Shown here: positions 27,140 to 36,362 of the stretch, piece by piece
Layout: each line of letters opens with the position of its first letter
Position numbering within the stretch: the stretch's first letter is position 1
The notes under the pieces: generated by a model
Databases searched by the model: none
Seen by the model: the letters and a program-made list of their open reading frames with translations, nothing else
What the model was told of the DNA's origin: nothing
Program-made: the position numbers and the translations under genes
Source of the DNA: an uncultured Bacteroidales bacterium
Lineage (GTDB): Bacteria; Bacteroidota; Bacteroidia; Bacteroidales; Paludibacteraceae
Assembly (NCBI GenBank): GCA_902784425.1
Contig: CACZUS010000002.1
Span: forward strand, 1 to 64,000
Direction of reading: 5' to 3'
Length of the DNA: 64,000 bases

Positions 27140-28018
27140 TTATTCATTAACAACAACAGAAGAACCCTTTTTGCTTGCATTGTATTTAACAACAAGATCC
27201 AAAAGGGAAATTGAAGAATCTTCCATCTCTGATGTTAAAGCCTCAATACGAGTCAAAATAAAGTTCAAGAATACTTGAAGAATCATAGCAACGATCAAAC
27301 CGAACACTGTAGTCAACAAGGCAACCTTGATACCACCTGCAACTGCTGTTGCATTCATATCACCCATTTGTTGAATTTGGTCGAACGCTTGGATCATACC
27401 GATTACAGTACCCATGAATCCCAACATTGGAGCCAATGCGATACACAATGAAATCCATGTTACATTCTTCTCTAATGCACCCATTTGTACACCACCGTAA
27501 GAAACAACAGTCTTTTCTACAACTTCTGGACCTTCTCCCAATCTTGACAATCCTTGATACAAGATTGATGCTACTGGACCTCTTGTATTACGACACAATT
27601 CCATTGCACCCTCTACATCGTCATTATCCAAAGAATCTTCGATATCTTCTAACAATTTCTTGGAGTTAACTGAAGCCAAGCTCAAGTATACAATACGCTC
27701 AATACATAGTGCCAAACCTAAGATCAAACACAATGCAACGAACGACATAAATCCAGCACCTCCCTCGATGAATTTGTCTCTCAATGCTTTAAACATAGAA
27801 ACATCTTCAGTCTTCGTCTCTGTAGTTGCGGCTGCTTCTGCCTTTTTCTCTTCTGGCTTTGCTGCTTCTGCTGGAGCAGCTGCTGATTCATCTGTTGTAG
27901 ATTCATCTACTGTTTCAGTAGCTTCATCACTGCCAAATTCGTCTTGAGCCAAAGCATTTGAAGTAAAGCCAAATGTCATAGCTCCAAAAATTGCTAATGT
28001 TGCAAAAATTTTCTTCAT
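27140..28018 (-). CDS. exbB: MotA/TolQ/ExbB proton channel family protein
   Basis: 292 residues. An N-terminal signal-like hydrophobic segment (about 5-24, ending SNALAQ) is followed by an acidic, Ala/Glu/Thr-rich linker (about 25-75) and then the ExbB core with three helices (about 88-110, 180-205, 225-252). The core motif APMLGFMGTVIGMIQAF is near residue 197. Forms the inner-membrane proton channel with the two ExbD proteins. First gene of the operon exbB, membrane protein, exbD, exbD. Confidence 0.92.
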   Translation of the reverse strand: MKKIFATLAIFGAMTFGFTSNALAQDEFGSDEATETVDESTTDESAAAPAEAAKPEEKKAEAAATTETKTEDVSMFKALRDKFIEGGAGFMSFVALCLILGLALCIERIVYLSLASVNSKKLLEDIEDSLDNDDVEGAMELCRNTRGPVASILYQGLSRLGEGPEVVEKTVVSYGGVQMGALEKNVTWISLCIALAPMLGFMGTVIGMIQAFDQIQQMGDMNATAVAGGIKVALLTTVFGLIVAMILQVFLNFILTRIEALTSEMEDSSISLLDLVVKYNASKKGSSVVVNE

Positions 28019-28067
28019 TTTTTTAGTTATTAATTATTACTGATATTAATTATTTTTCATTTTCTCG

Positions 28068-28155
28068 CGGAGAGAACGGGATTCGAACCCGTGATACGCT
28101 TTGGACGTATACACGCTTTCCAGGCGTGCCTCTTCAGCCACTCGAGCATCTCTCC
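28068..28155 (-). tRNA. tRNA-Ser (GGA)
   Basis: The minus strand folds into an 88-base cloverleaf: acceptor GGAGAGA/TCTCTCC with discriminator G, anticodon stem CACGC/GCGTG with loop CTGGAAA (anticodon GGA), a long variable arm as expected for tRNA-Ser, and T-loop GGTTCGAATCC. CCA is not encoded. Lies between the exb operon and the HD-domain gene. Confidence 0.93.
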
Positions 28156-28258
28156 TCTTCGTTTTTTTTCTCAATACTCGCTAGTACTCAAAAACGGGCG
28201 CAAATTACAAAAAAAATCGTTACCATAAAACGCTTTTTCAAAATAATTTTAAACAGAT

Positions 28259-28795
28259 TTACAAAAACATTTCCGCCCATTTATCAAATCTAGCCGTCGT
28301 TTCTTCTCCATACTTCTCCAACTTCCTTCTCGCTTGCTTTACATTCCTCTCCTCTCCCAAATGTGTTTTGGAAAAAAACTTGTCCGCAAAGCATATCACC
28401 TGCTCCTCTAAACTAATGGGTAACATCTCTCTATGTGGCACCGGCAAATCCTGCTCTAGGATATATGACAACGACAATCCTGTTCCCGTATGCCTTTCAC
28501 ACACCAACGCATGCCGAGGATACCCCTCCGCCTGCATCATCTCACTTCCTAAATACCCATGACATATATATGGCTGATCCCCCTCACAATGCAAATCTGG
28601 TGCATACGTTTTACATATTCCTATATCGTGAATCATCGCTGCCTCTTCAATAAACTGCACATCCAAATTCAAATCTGAACGCCTCGCAGCTATACGTAAC
28701 GCCATATCCGTTACATCTAAAGAATGACTCATCAAAATCTTATATACTTCTGATGTGGGCTCGTAATATTTTTCAATAATCGCAATCGGATCCAT
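28259..28795 (-). CDS. HD domain-containing phosphohydrolase
   Basis: 178 residues from MDPIAIIEKYY; the frame also extends 20 codons upstream into a less likely N-terminus. HD motif residues: H (MSHSLDV, near 24), HD (AAMIHDIG, near 55-56) and a later Asp (CFADKFF, near 143). Metal-dependent phosphohydrolase of unknown substrate, in the group often annotated as uncharacterised HD/YqeK-like proteins. Divergent from tatD. Confidence 0.82.
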   Translation of the reverse strand: MDPIAIIEKYYEPTSEVYKILMSHSLDVTDMALRIAARRSDLNLDVQFIEEAAMIHDIGICKTYAPDLHCEGDQPYICHGYLGSEMMQAEGYPRHALVCERHTGTGLSLSYILEQDLPVPHREMLPISLEEQVICFADKFFSKTHLGEERNVKQARRKLEKYGEETTARFDKWAEMFL

Positions 28796-28893
28796 GATCT
28801 TCTCCTTCGTTTGTTTCACAAAGTTAATCAGTTTTTCACGAATTAACAAAAGCAATGGGAAAAATCATTATTTTTGCCAAAAATTTTTCAAAC

Positions 28894-29679
28894 ATGGTTC
28901 TAATCGACACTCATTCTCATATCTACGAAGACGATTTTAACGATGACAGAGAGGATGTCATCTCTCGCCTTCTTCAAAATAACGTCAAAAAAGTCTTACT
29001 CCCCAATATCGACCTACCCAGCCTCCCCAAAATGCTCGACCTCGAAAGCAAAGACCCCGTGCTCTTTTCTTCTATGAACGGTCTGCACCCTACTAGCGTC
29101 AAAGAGGACTACCAATCTCAACTTGATGCTCTCTATCCGTCCTTCGCTCAACATAACTATTGCGGTGTAGGAGAAATAGGTCTCGACTTCTATTGGGATA
29201 GAACCTTCGAAAAAGAACAAATCATCGCCTTTGAAGAACAAGTCGATTGGGCTATCCAAATGAACCTTCCTCTGGCTCTTCACGTCAGAAAAGCTCTTCC
29301 TGAGACAATCGCCAGCCTGAAAAAATTCGACAAAAACAAACTCCATGGTGTATTCCACAGCTTCTCAGGCTCTTACGAAATGACAAAGGAAATCGAACGG
29401 TTGGGCGACTTCTATTTCGGAATCAACGGCGTAGTTACATTCAAAAATGCTGGTGTCGCTGAAGTGGTGAAAAACATTCCTCTCGAACGAATCCTACTCG
29501 AAACAGATTGCCCATACCTCACCCCCGTTCCTTTCCGAGGGAAAAGAAACGAATCGAGCTATGTCATCTACGTGGCTGAAAAAATCGCTTCAGTAAAAGA
29601 AATCTCTTTAGACGAAGTGGCTAATCAAACCACGCAAAACGCAAAAGAGCTGTTCCGCATTTCCGTCATCAAAGAATAA
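28894..29679 (+). CDS. tatD: TatD family metal-dependent deoxyribonuclease
   Basis: 261 residues from MVLIDTHSHIY; an in-frame ATG at 28855 would add 13 residues not found in the family. Metal ligands: HSH at residues 6-8, Glu in GEIGLDFYWD near 91, His in ALHVRKA near 130, HSFSG near 155, and Asp in LLETDCPYL near 205. 3'-5' exonuclease or quality-control nuclease in the TatD group. Divergent from the HD gene; the downstream spacer has a GC-rich palindrome. Confidence 0.9.
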   Translation: MVLIDTHSHIYEDDFNDDREDVISRLLQNNVKKVLLPNIDLPSLPKMLDLESKDPVLFSSMNGLHPTSVKEDYQSQLDALYPSFAQHNYCGVGEIGLDFYWDRTFEKEQIIAFEEQVDWAIQMNLPLALHVRKALPETIASLKKFDKNKLHGVFHSFSGSYEMTKEIERLGDFYFGINGVVTFKNAGVAEVVKNIPLERILLETDCPYLTPVPFRGKRNESSYVIYVAEKIASVKEISLDEVANQTTQNAKELFRISVIKE

Positions 29680-29690
29680 TTGAACTACAA

Positions 29691-29715
29691 CGGACGCGGC
29701 ACACCACGTCCCTAC
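29691..29715. repeat. GC-rich palindromic repeat
   Basis: CGGACGCGGCACACCACGTC then CCTAC; its reverse complement (GTAGGGACGTGGTGTGCCGC) matches the GC-rich half of the 25-bp tandem repeat at 25283. A related palindrome (GACGCACGGCCGTGC) is at 56958-56982. Repeats of this kind recur in Bacteroidetes genomes. Confidence 0.6.
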
Positions 29716-29773
29716 GGAATCAAAATTCCACAAAATGAACATATAGAATCCTTTCGCCTTCCATCTTCTATTA

Positions 29774-32395
29774 TTATCTACGAAGGGTGAAATGCCCTAC
29801 AATAGGTTCTTGTCCCACGATTTCTATCACATACCAATAATCTGTCGTGGGCTGAGGAATCCCTTTATACGTCCCATCCCATAATATCTCCCGACTCTGA
29901 TATTCTGCCACCAACTTTCCAAATCGATCATATATCCTACATCGTCCCCCCTTCATAGTCTCACAATTCTCCACCACTTGCCAATAATCATCTACTCCAT
30001 CTCCATCAGGAGTGAAAAACGCAGGAATGATAATATGCGGGATTTCCACATCCAACGTGTCTGTCAAACTATCTTCTTCACATTTTTCAATCTCCAAATT
30101 GAGCCGATAACTTTGCGTATCACACACTGAAAACAAATCTACTCTATATTCATTTCCTTTCTTGATAAAAAGTCTTTCCTCACCCACCTCTTCATCGTTC
30201 TCATACCATACCATCTTCTGTGCATTGGTGTGCAAAATAGACGAACACTCCACATACGAGCTATCACACAACGTCTTATCATCCGTGTGAAGCCAAATCG
30301 GATAATCAATATGGATTCTCACCTTCTCATCCACCAAACAGCCCGTCTCCGTGAACCCATACAGATAATACTCCGTATCCTTCATCGGCGAAACCATAGT
30401 GTTTGAGACATTCCAACGCAAAGTGGAGCCGGCATCCTTCACCAGTGTTTGCAAATCCAATGTGTCTCCCTGACAAATTGTGTACTCCGTCTGCACAACC
30501 TGCTGAGCAATCTCGATGGAAAACAGAAAACGGACTCCTTCCATATCGCCTTCTATCACACAGTCTTCTGTTGGCACAAGACAAACTGTTGGATTCATCA
30601 CATCTACATTATAAAACCGAAAATGTCCATCCCCCACCACCTGATATTCATAGGGATAAACAACACTCACCGAAGCCTTCGAATGAATCGTCAACTCATA
30701 GAAGTCTTTCTTGTCAAAATCCACTCCCTTGAATTTCAAATAAACAGTGTCGTTATAGCAATTCAACTTCAGTGAAACCACCGATGGATCTTGATCTGGC
30801 TGATTGGAGCATTGATGCGACTGACAATCCTCCTTCTTCAACAGAATAGAGGATGGATATAGATAGGCTCCATAATACAAACGAGGGGTCGGCGAACAGT
30901 TTTTCACAGCCATATTCATAGCTGTTTGCATCGTATCACTGCCACAACCCAAATATTTCAACGTGATGAGATAATCGAGAGAGTCACTTTTCGCATCCGT
31001 CCATTCAAAAAAATAGGTTTTAAAATGATTGTATTTCTTTTGCGTCTCATTCACTCGATTCAATTCATACAGTGGGATATATTCCTCCGTGTTGAACGTA
31101 ACTGAAAGTATCGAATCCATGGATGAAACATAAAAGAATGCCTTTCGTTCACTGGAAGAACATTCATATTGCACCATCGGAGGTTGCGTTTTACACTTAG
31201 AGACATCCAACGTGTCATGTATGAACAACGTATCTCCTAATTCATTGACACACGTTAAAACCACCTCATACCGTTCATTGAATTTTCCTTCGTCATCCCA
31301 GCATAATACTGCACATCCACGGTAGGGAAACTTATAGGTTTCCATGTTATAGTCTGTTGTGTTTTTATATTTTGGGATAGGACCTGTCGCACCCGATAAA
31401 CTTCTAAATGTGGCATCAACGAGTGGCTGATCTGCCCCTATGTAAATAACACCATTACCTGCAGTACATGAATAAGAAACACTGTATGTCGGTTCTGACT
31501 TGCCCGTGCAAAACAATTTCAGAAGATGGGGTTCTGAAAATGTAATTTCTGTATGACAGACGGGCTCCTCTATGGAGGTGGTGATGTGATACTGATTTTC
31601 ATAACTTTCTCCGATAAAAGAATCACACATCGTATATCCATCTTCTTTTTCCCATGTGACAATTGACGGATGGTCATAATAACGTTCTTGCAGGTCATCT
31701 CCATAGTATAGTTTCACGATGGATGGTTTTACATATTCACACAAAAGCATTGAATCTCCGCAAATACTCACTTCATCTGGTGGCATGGTTAGCGATAAGT
31801 GGAACCGTGTAGGATCAATCACCTCTACCTCATACTCATCATACACCACCTCCGGACATTGTTCATTAGACCCCACCAGCAATAAATGAATCTGTTCCAC
31901 TCCGTATGGAACATTTCCCAAATCAGACAGATTAGAAACTTCTCTACCACTCTTCTCCTCTTGCCAATAGATTTTATCACAATTCTGTGAAAGAAACTCT
32001 ATGTCGGGCAAAGGGACTCCCGCGCACACACGAGTGGATTCTGTCATAACACGGACAAGAGGCTTACTTCGAATCCATATCTTTAAAGGTTTTCGGAATA
32101 CGGAGTCTGGCTCCTCCTGCTTGGTATACAACAAATGAAGAATGGTATCTCCAGTAGGTTTCAGATAAGAGGTTGAAATGTTTTCGCACCCTATCAACCG
32201 ACAGTTGACGGGCACCTCCACCTGATTATCCAGGAAGGTCTGAATAGGAAAACTATCCCCTTGACAGATGTAAACACTATCATAATGAAGAATGATATCT
32301 TCAGAAAACAACGATTGTCCTAGCGAAAAAAGCAGGACTGTAAACAGTAATCGAGCAGACACAAAGCGACAGATTACAAACAAAGTATACTTCAT
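29774..32395 (-). CDS. large secreted protein with type B T9SS (gliding motility-type) C-terminal domain
   Basis: 873 residues. N-terminal signal peptide (about 1-31), then a long extracellular region of Cys-containing beta-sandwich-like modules with recurring CQGDS/CQGDTLDLQ motifs (CQGDSFPIQ near 45, TICQGDTLDLQ near 640). The C-terminal domain (about 785-873) has PAFFTPDGDGVDDYW, RIYDRFGKLVAEY and WDGTYKGIPQPTTDYWYVIE, the hallmark of type B (gliding motility-associated) T9SS sorting. Expected to be exported and left on the cell surface or released. Ligand unknown. No other T9SS genes are in the window. Confidence 0.85.
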   Translation of the reverse strand: MKYTLFVICRFVSARLLFTVLLFSLGQSLFSEDIILHYDSVYICQGDSFPIQTFLDNQVEVPVNCRLIGCENISTSYLKPTGDTILHLLYTKQEEPDSVFRKPLKIWIRSKPLVRVMTESTRVCAGVPLPDIEFLSQNCDKIYWQEEKSGREVSNLSDLGNVPYGVEQIHLLLVGSNEQCPEVVYDEYEVEVIDPTRFHLSLTMPPDEVSICGDSMLLCEYVKPSIVKLYYGDDLQERYYDHPSIVTWEKEDGYTMCDSFIGESYENQYHITTSIEEPVCHTEITFSEPHLLKLFCTGKSEPTYSVSYSCTAGNGVIYIGADQPLVDATFRSLSGATGPIPKYKNTTDYNMETYKFPYRGCAVLCWDDEGKFNERYEVVLTCVNELGDTLFIHDTLDVSKCKTQPPMVQYECSSSERKAFFYVSSMDSILSVTFNTEEYIPLYELNRVNETQKKYNHFKTYFFEWTDAKSDSLDYLITLKYLGCGSDTMQTAMNMAVKNCSPTPRLYYGAYLYPSSILLKKEDCQSHQCSNQPDQDPSVVSLKLNCYNDTVYLKFKGVDFDKKDFYELTIHSKASVSVVYPYEYQVVGDGHFRFYNVDVMNPTVCLVPTEDCVIEGDMEGVRFLFSIEIAQQVVQTEYTICQGDTLDLQTLVKDAGSTLRWNVSNTMVSPMKDTEYYLYGFTETGCLVDEKVRIHIDYPIWLHTDDKTLCDSSYVECSSILHTNAQKMVWYENDEEVGEERLFIKKGNEYRVDLFSVCDTQSYRLNLEIEKCEEDSLTDTLDVEIPHIIIPAFFTPDGDGVDDYWQVVENCETMKGGRCRIYDRFGKLVAEYQSREILWDGTYKGIPQPTTDYWYVIEIVGQEPIVGHFTLRR

Positions 32396-32460
32396 TTTTC
32401 AAAAAAATTAGAATTTTTCAAACAACAAAACAAACAGACTGAAAACAGGAAGGGATACGC

Positions 32461-33597
32461 TTATCCTTTTCTATTCAATTCTGTCAAAATAAGACGAGCT
32501 GTCTTTTGTGAAACAGGCTCATCTCCCAACGTCTCAATCAATTGGTCATATCCTGCCAAGACCTCATCACGATACTCTTTTTGAAGCAAGCGACTAATCT
32601 CCTTTTTCAGATTTTCCACCGTAAAATCTTCAATCAGCAATTCGCTCACCAACCGTTTGTTGGCAATCAAATTAACCAAAGAGACGTTTTCCACCCGAAT
32701 AAACAGGTTTAATATTTGATGGAAAATCCATCCTCCAGATATCATGTAGACCACAACTTGAGGCACTCTCAACAAGGCAGTCTCCAAGGTTGCCGTACCC
32801 GATGTCACCACCGCCAATTCTGATTGTTGCAACAATTCATACGTTTCGCCAAAAACAATCTTGGCAGAATAATCTTTCAGGTAAGACTCATATAGCGATT
32901 TATCGATAGACGGTGCACCAGCGATGACAACCTGATAATCAGGATAAGCAGATGCCGCCTCCAACATTTTAGGAAGGGAGCTCTTTATTTCCTGCACACG
33001 GCTACCTGCCAGCAAGGCTAAAATAGGTCGATCAGGCAAATCATTTCGTTGCAAAAAGGATTCTCTTGGTTCATCCTTATGCTGACGATTCGCCACGGCA
33101 TCCACGCAAGGATTACCAACATAGTCTACCGTGTAATCACGTTGCTTATACCAATCCACTTCAAAAGGGAGAATGGAATAAACCTTATCCACATATTTTT
33201 TGATGGATTTCAACCGATATTCTTTCCAAGCCCATAGTTTAGGAGAGATATAATAAAAGACAGGAACATTTTTCAAATTCTCCTTCACAAACTGAGCCAT
33301 TTTCAGATTGAAGCTTGGATAATCAACTAAAATCAAAGCATCTGGTTGAAAATCCAATATAGCTTGTTTGCAATCTTTAATGTTCTGAAGTATGGTTCTT
33401 GCATGTAGAAGTACGGGGACAAAACCCATAAAGGCCATGTCTCGGTAATGACGAATCATTTTACCTCCTTGCGCCGCCATCAAATCGCCACCCAAGAAGC
33501 AGAACTCAGTCTGACTATCTTGTTCTTTCAATGCCGCCATCAGATTAGAGGCGTGAAGGTCTCCGGAAGCTTCTCCTGCAATAATAAAATACTTCAT
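32461..33597 (-). CDS. lpxB: lipid-A-disaccharide synthase
   Basis: 378 residues, standard for LpxB, which joins UDP-diacylglucosamine and lipid X to give the lipid A disaccharide on the inner membrane. GEASGDLHASNLM is at residues 8-20, the FLGGDLMAAQG loop near 34, PKLWAWKE near 123, LLAGSRVQEI near 195 and SGTATLE near 266. It lies 3 bases after a small membrane protein gene and belongs to the surE operon. Confidence 0.96.
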   Translation of the reverse strand: MKYFIIAGEASGDLHASNLMAALKEQDSQTEFCFLGGDLMAAQGGKMIRHYRDMAFMGFVPVLLHARTILQNIKDCKQAILDFQPDALILVDYPSFNLKMAQFVKENLKNVPVFYYISPKLWAWKEYRLKSIKKYVDKVYSILPFEVDWYKQRDYTVDYVGNPCVDAVANRQHKDEPRESFLQRNDLPDRPILALLAGSRVQEIKSSLPKMLEAASAYPDYQVVIAGAPSIDKSLYESYLKDYSAKIVFGETYELLQQSELAVVTSGTATLETALLRVPQVVVYMISGGWIFHQILNLFIRVENVSLVNLIANKRLVSELLIEDFTVENLKKEISRLLQKEYRDEVLAGYDQLIETLGDEPVSQKTARLILTELNRKG

Positions 33598-33600
33598 AAC

Positions 33601-33909
33601 TTACAATACGATCAACACCATTGAAAGCAAGACTGCAACAATAAGACCTCTAGCAGCCTGCCATCGTTCTGTCTTATATAAGAAAAAGAAAACAAACATG
33701 GACGGGAACAATGCCGCAATCATGTAATTGGAGAAATCATGCAACTGGTACAGTTTTGTCAAACTTTCACCCAACTGATTGAAAGAGAAGGCACGACCGG
33801 CGAGGAGACTCAAAACGATCAGAGTCATCAAGAAAGAGCCACCCAAACCGATAAAGAAGTTATCGAAACTCTTCTTCTCTTCTTGTTCTTGGTTTTCAAA
33901 TAGTTCCAT
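33601..33909 (-). CDS. small conserved membrane protein between surE and lpxB
   Basis: 102 residues with three hydrophobic segments (about 20-40, 60-77, 85-102) and an acidic N-terminus. It overlaps the surE stop by 14 bases and precedes lpxB by 3, so it is translated as part of that operon. Its placement next to lpxB suggests a membrane or envelope role, but no family was recognised with confidence. Confidence 0.7.
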   Translation of the reverse strand: MELFENQEQEEKKSFDNFFIGLGGSFLMTLIVLSLLAGRAFSFNQLGESLTKLYQLHDFSNYMIAALFPSMFVFFFLYKTERWQAARGLIVAVLLSMVLIVL

Positions 33910-34672
33910 ATAGATCTTTTAATTGAGACAAACATTCATAATTGGTCATATCCACCTTCGAAGGAACGATAGATGCACATTGATGAGTCAAAGCCCATTC
34001 GTCCGTGTCTTGCGACTGAGGCTCTCTATCATCGAAATAGCCTGCCAAGAGATAGGAAACATCACCATAGTCAGAGACTTTCTGATCATATTCCTCACTC
34101 CAACGAGCATCTGCTTGACGGCAGACTTTCACACCATCCAATTTGCCTGTAGGGAAATTTACATTGAGATAAGTTGCATAAGGCAAAGGATTGTTCAAAG
34201 TCTTTTCGATAATTGATTTCACGACAGGTAAGATATAAGAAAAATCCGCATTTTCATCATGGTCGCACAAAGAGAGTGCAACAGAAGGCACGTTGTTGAC
34301 ACATCCTTCAATGGCAGCCCCCACAGTAGCTGAATAGACTGCATTGACAGAAGCGTTTGAACCATGATTAATACCAGAGAGCAACAATTCTGGACGTTTC
34401 TCCTTGAATAGTGCAAAGAAAGCCAACTTGACACAATCGACTGGGGTACCCGAACTAGAATAGACAACAAATCCATCCTCTTTATGCAACATATTAAGCC
34501 GCATAGGTTCCGCATGTGTAATCGCTCTAGACATACCGGATCTCACTCTATCTGGTGCCACCACAACGACATCACCAAATTCACGAGCAATTTTTATCAA
34601 TTCACAAATGCCCTTAGAATAGACACTATCATCATTCGTAATTAATATTGTAGGGCGATTTGGTTTTTTCAT
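33896..34672 (-). CDS. surE: 5'/3'-nucleotidase SurE
   Basis: 258 residues from MKKPNRPTIL. An upstream ATG (34702) adds ten basic residues and part of the palindromic element, so it is less likely. Metal-binding LITNDDSVYSKGI is near residue 11, APDRVRSGMS near 46, SSGTPVDCVK near 81 and LSGINHGSNASVNAVYSATV near 102. Phosphatase acting on nucleoside monophosphates. First gene of the surE, membrane protein, lpxB operon. Confidence 0.94.
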   Translation of the reverse strand: MKKPNRPTILITNDDSVYSKGICELIKIAREFGDVVVVAPDRVRSGMSRAITHAEPMRLNMLHKEDGFVVYSSSGTPVDCVKLAFFALFKEKRPELLLSGINHGSNASVNAVYSATVGAAIEGCVNNVPSVALSLCDHDENADFSYILPVVKSIIEKTLNNPLPYATYLNVNFPTGKLDGVKVCRQADARWSEEYDQKVSDYGDVSYLLAGYFDDREPQSQDTDEWALTHQCASIVPSKVDMTNYECLSQLKDLYGTI

Positions 34673-34686
34673 AATCTTTTTCTTAT

Positions 34687-34773
34687 GACGGGTTCTATTC
34701 ATTCCTTTCGAGGAATTTTAAACCCACAATTCATACTAAATTTTGTTTGTATGATGAATTTATAAAATTCACC
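34687..34773. repeat. MITE-like palindromic element, copy C
   Basis: Left end GACGGGTTCTATTCATTCC, right end GAATTTATAAAATTCACC. The right half (from AACCCACAATTCATACT) aligns with copies D and F. It lies between the surE start and the rplT terminator, in the surE leader. Confidence 0.55.
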
Positions 34774-34830
34774 TTTACATCTGCAAATGTAAGAAATTAG
34801 GAAAAGAAACAAAAGAGGAGGAACAAAAAA

Positions 34831-34860
34831 AATGGCGATTTTCGAATGAAAATCGCCATT
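34831..34860 (-). terminator. rplT terminator
   Basis: AATGGCGATTTT, loop CGAATG, AAAATCGCCATT: a 12-bp perfect stem with an A-run at its left that is the U-tract of the minus-strand transcript. 20 bases after the rplT stop. Confidence 0.88.
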
Positions 34861-34879
34861 ATATAAATTTGAGAACCGA

Positions 34880-35230
34880 TTAAGCGTTCTTAACTTTGTT
34901 AACAACAGCTTTGAATGCTTCAGGTTGGTTCATAGCCAAATCTGCCAACACTTTACGATTCATCTCAACACCTGATTTGTGGATTGCACCCATCAATTGA
35001 GAGTAAGACATACCCTCTAGACGAGCAGCAGCGTTGATACGTTGAATCCATAATGCGCGGAAATTACGCTTTTTATTTCTACGATCGCGGAAAGCATACA
35101 AAAGACCCTTTTCCCAAGTGTTCTTTGCAACTGTCCAAACGTTCTTTCTAGCACCATAGTAACCTCTGGTGAGTTTTAAAATTCTCTTTCTCTTTGCTCT
35201 TGAAGCAACGTGATTAACTGATCTAGGCAT
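34880..35230 (-). CDS. rplT: 50S ribosomal protein L20
   Basis: 116 residues, standard length. Starts [20 protein letters not shown], the conserved rRNA-binding N-terminus, followed by [10 protein letters not shown] and [20 protein letters not shown]. Binds 23S rRNA early in 50S assembly. Last gene of the thrS-infC-rpmI-rplT cluster. Confidence 0.97.
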   Translation of the reverse strand: MPRSVNHVASRAKRKRILKLTRGYYGARKNVWTVAKNTWEKGLLYAFRDRRNKKRNFRALWIQRINAAARLEGMSYSQLMGAIHKSGVEMNRKVLADLAMNQPEAFKAVVNKVKNA

Positions 35231-35307
35231 TTTAGTAAAATTTGTGACCGTTAGCGTCTCAATTGAATGAGAACTTCAAGCTAAACAATCGATTAATAAT
35301 AAGTTTT

Positions 35308-35505
35308 TTAGCGAAGACAAAGCATGGTTCTTACACTCTTTACATCAGCTGATGAAACGATTCCATCATGAGTCAATCCCAACTTTTGCTTTTTAGTCTT
35401 TTTCGTCAAAATGTGACGTTTAAAAGCATGCTTTCTCTTAATCTTTCCTGATCCGGTAAGGGCAAACCTCTTTTTGGCACCGGAATTAGTTTTAACTTTT
35501 GGCAT
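35308..35505 (-). CDS. rpmI: 50S ribosomal protein L35
   Basis: 65 residues with the conserved [20 protein letters not shown] start and [19 protein letters not shown]. Lies between infC and rplT in the canonical order; 77 bases separate it from rplT. Confidence 0.97.
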   Translation of the reverse strand: MPKVKTNSGAKKRFALTGSGKIKRKHAFKRHILTKKTKKQKLGLTHDGIVSSADVKSVRTMLCLR

Positions 35506-35537
35506 TTTTACTTAAAATTTTTAATTATATGAAAATA

Positions 35538-36104
35538 TCATTTCTTCTTCTTTGGCGATAATTGAATGATCATTCTCTTACCTTCCAACAACGGCAATTG
35601 GTCTACCTTTGCATACTCTTCCAAATCATTCGCAAAACGAAGCAATAAAACCTCTCCTTGCTCTTTGAATAAAATGGATCTTCCTTTGAAGAACACGTAT
35701 GCTTTCAACTTAGCACCTTCTTGCAAGAATCCAATCGCATGCTTCAACTTGAAATTGTAATCATGCTCGTCTGTCTGAGGTCCGAAACGAATCTCCTTCA
35801 CAACGACCTTGGCTTGCTTTGCCTTATTCTCTTTCTCCTTTTTCTTTAATTGATAAAGGAACTTCTGATAATCAGCAACCCTACATACTGGAGGAACAGC
35901 ATTCGGAGATATTTCTATCAAATCCATCTCCAACTCATCGGCTATGCGAAGAGCTTCTTCAATGGGATATACTCCTTGTTCCACATTATCACCGACCAAA
36001 CGAACCTCTTTCTCTCGAATGCGATCGTTAATGCGATGCGTCTCTCTTGTGTTAGTACTACCCTTTGTCTCGGGTTTCTTAACAAATGGTTTTGTTGCGA
36101 TAAT
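35538..36104 (-). CDS. infC: translation initiation factor IF-3 (AUU start)
   Basis: 188 residues if translation begins at the ATT at 36104-36102. A perfect AGGAGG lies 5 bases upstream, and an in-frame TAG sits at 36116-36114, so no earlier start is possible. This gives the normal N-terminus ending in [20 protein letters not shown]; starting at the TTG at 35999 would delete it. The N-domain covers about residues 20-95, and the C-domain includes the [20 protein letters not shown] region. An AUU start is the known basis of IF3 autoregulation, because IF3 rejects non-AUG starts. Followed by rpmI and rplT. Confidence 0.93.
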   Translation of the reverse strand: MIATKPFVKKPETKGSTNTRETHRINDRIREKEVRLVGDNVEQGVYPIEEALRIADELEMDLIEISPNAVPPVCRVADYQKFLYQLKKKEKENKAKQAKVVVKEIRFGPQTDEHDYNFKLKHAIGFLQEGAKLKAYVFFKGRSILFKEQGEVLLLRFANDLEEYAKVDQLPLLEGKRMIIQLSPKKKK

Positions 36105-36200
36105 TAAATCCTCCTAACTTTAGTTAAACTTACTGAATATCATTCTAATTCACTCGAAATAAGGTCTTTTCTCCACCCTCCTTTTCTAGCAAATCGGGTG

Positions 36201-36208
36201 CAAATTTA
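36201..36208 (-). promoter_or_regulatory. infC promoter -7 element
   Basis: Minus-strand TAAATTTG followed by CACCC matches TAnnTTTG, about 97 bases upstream of the infC start. infC-rpmI-rplT can therefore be transcribed apart from thrS, which has its own terminator. Confidence 0.6.
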
Positions 36209-36300
36209 GTAAATTTTATGATATTATGTATTTTTTCAAACTATTTTTTCTGTTGTGTCTCATATTTTTTGTTCTCAGTGCACCTTTATCAAGCAAAAAA

Positions 36301-36325
36301 AATCGAAGGCGTGTAGCCTTCGATT
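36301..36325 (-). terminator. thrS terminator
   Basis: AATCGAAGGC, loop, GCCTTCGATT: a 10-bp perfect stem, with an A-run on the left giving the U-tract of the minus-strand transcript and a T-run on the right. Confidence 0.88.
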
Positions 36326-36362
36326 TTTTTAACAGAGAAACTATACGTTCTTAATTTTTCTT

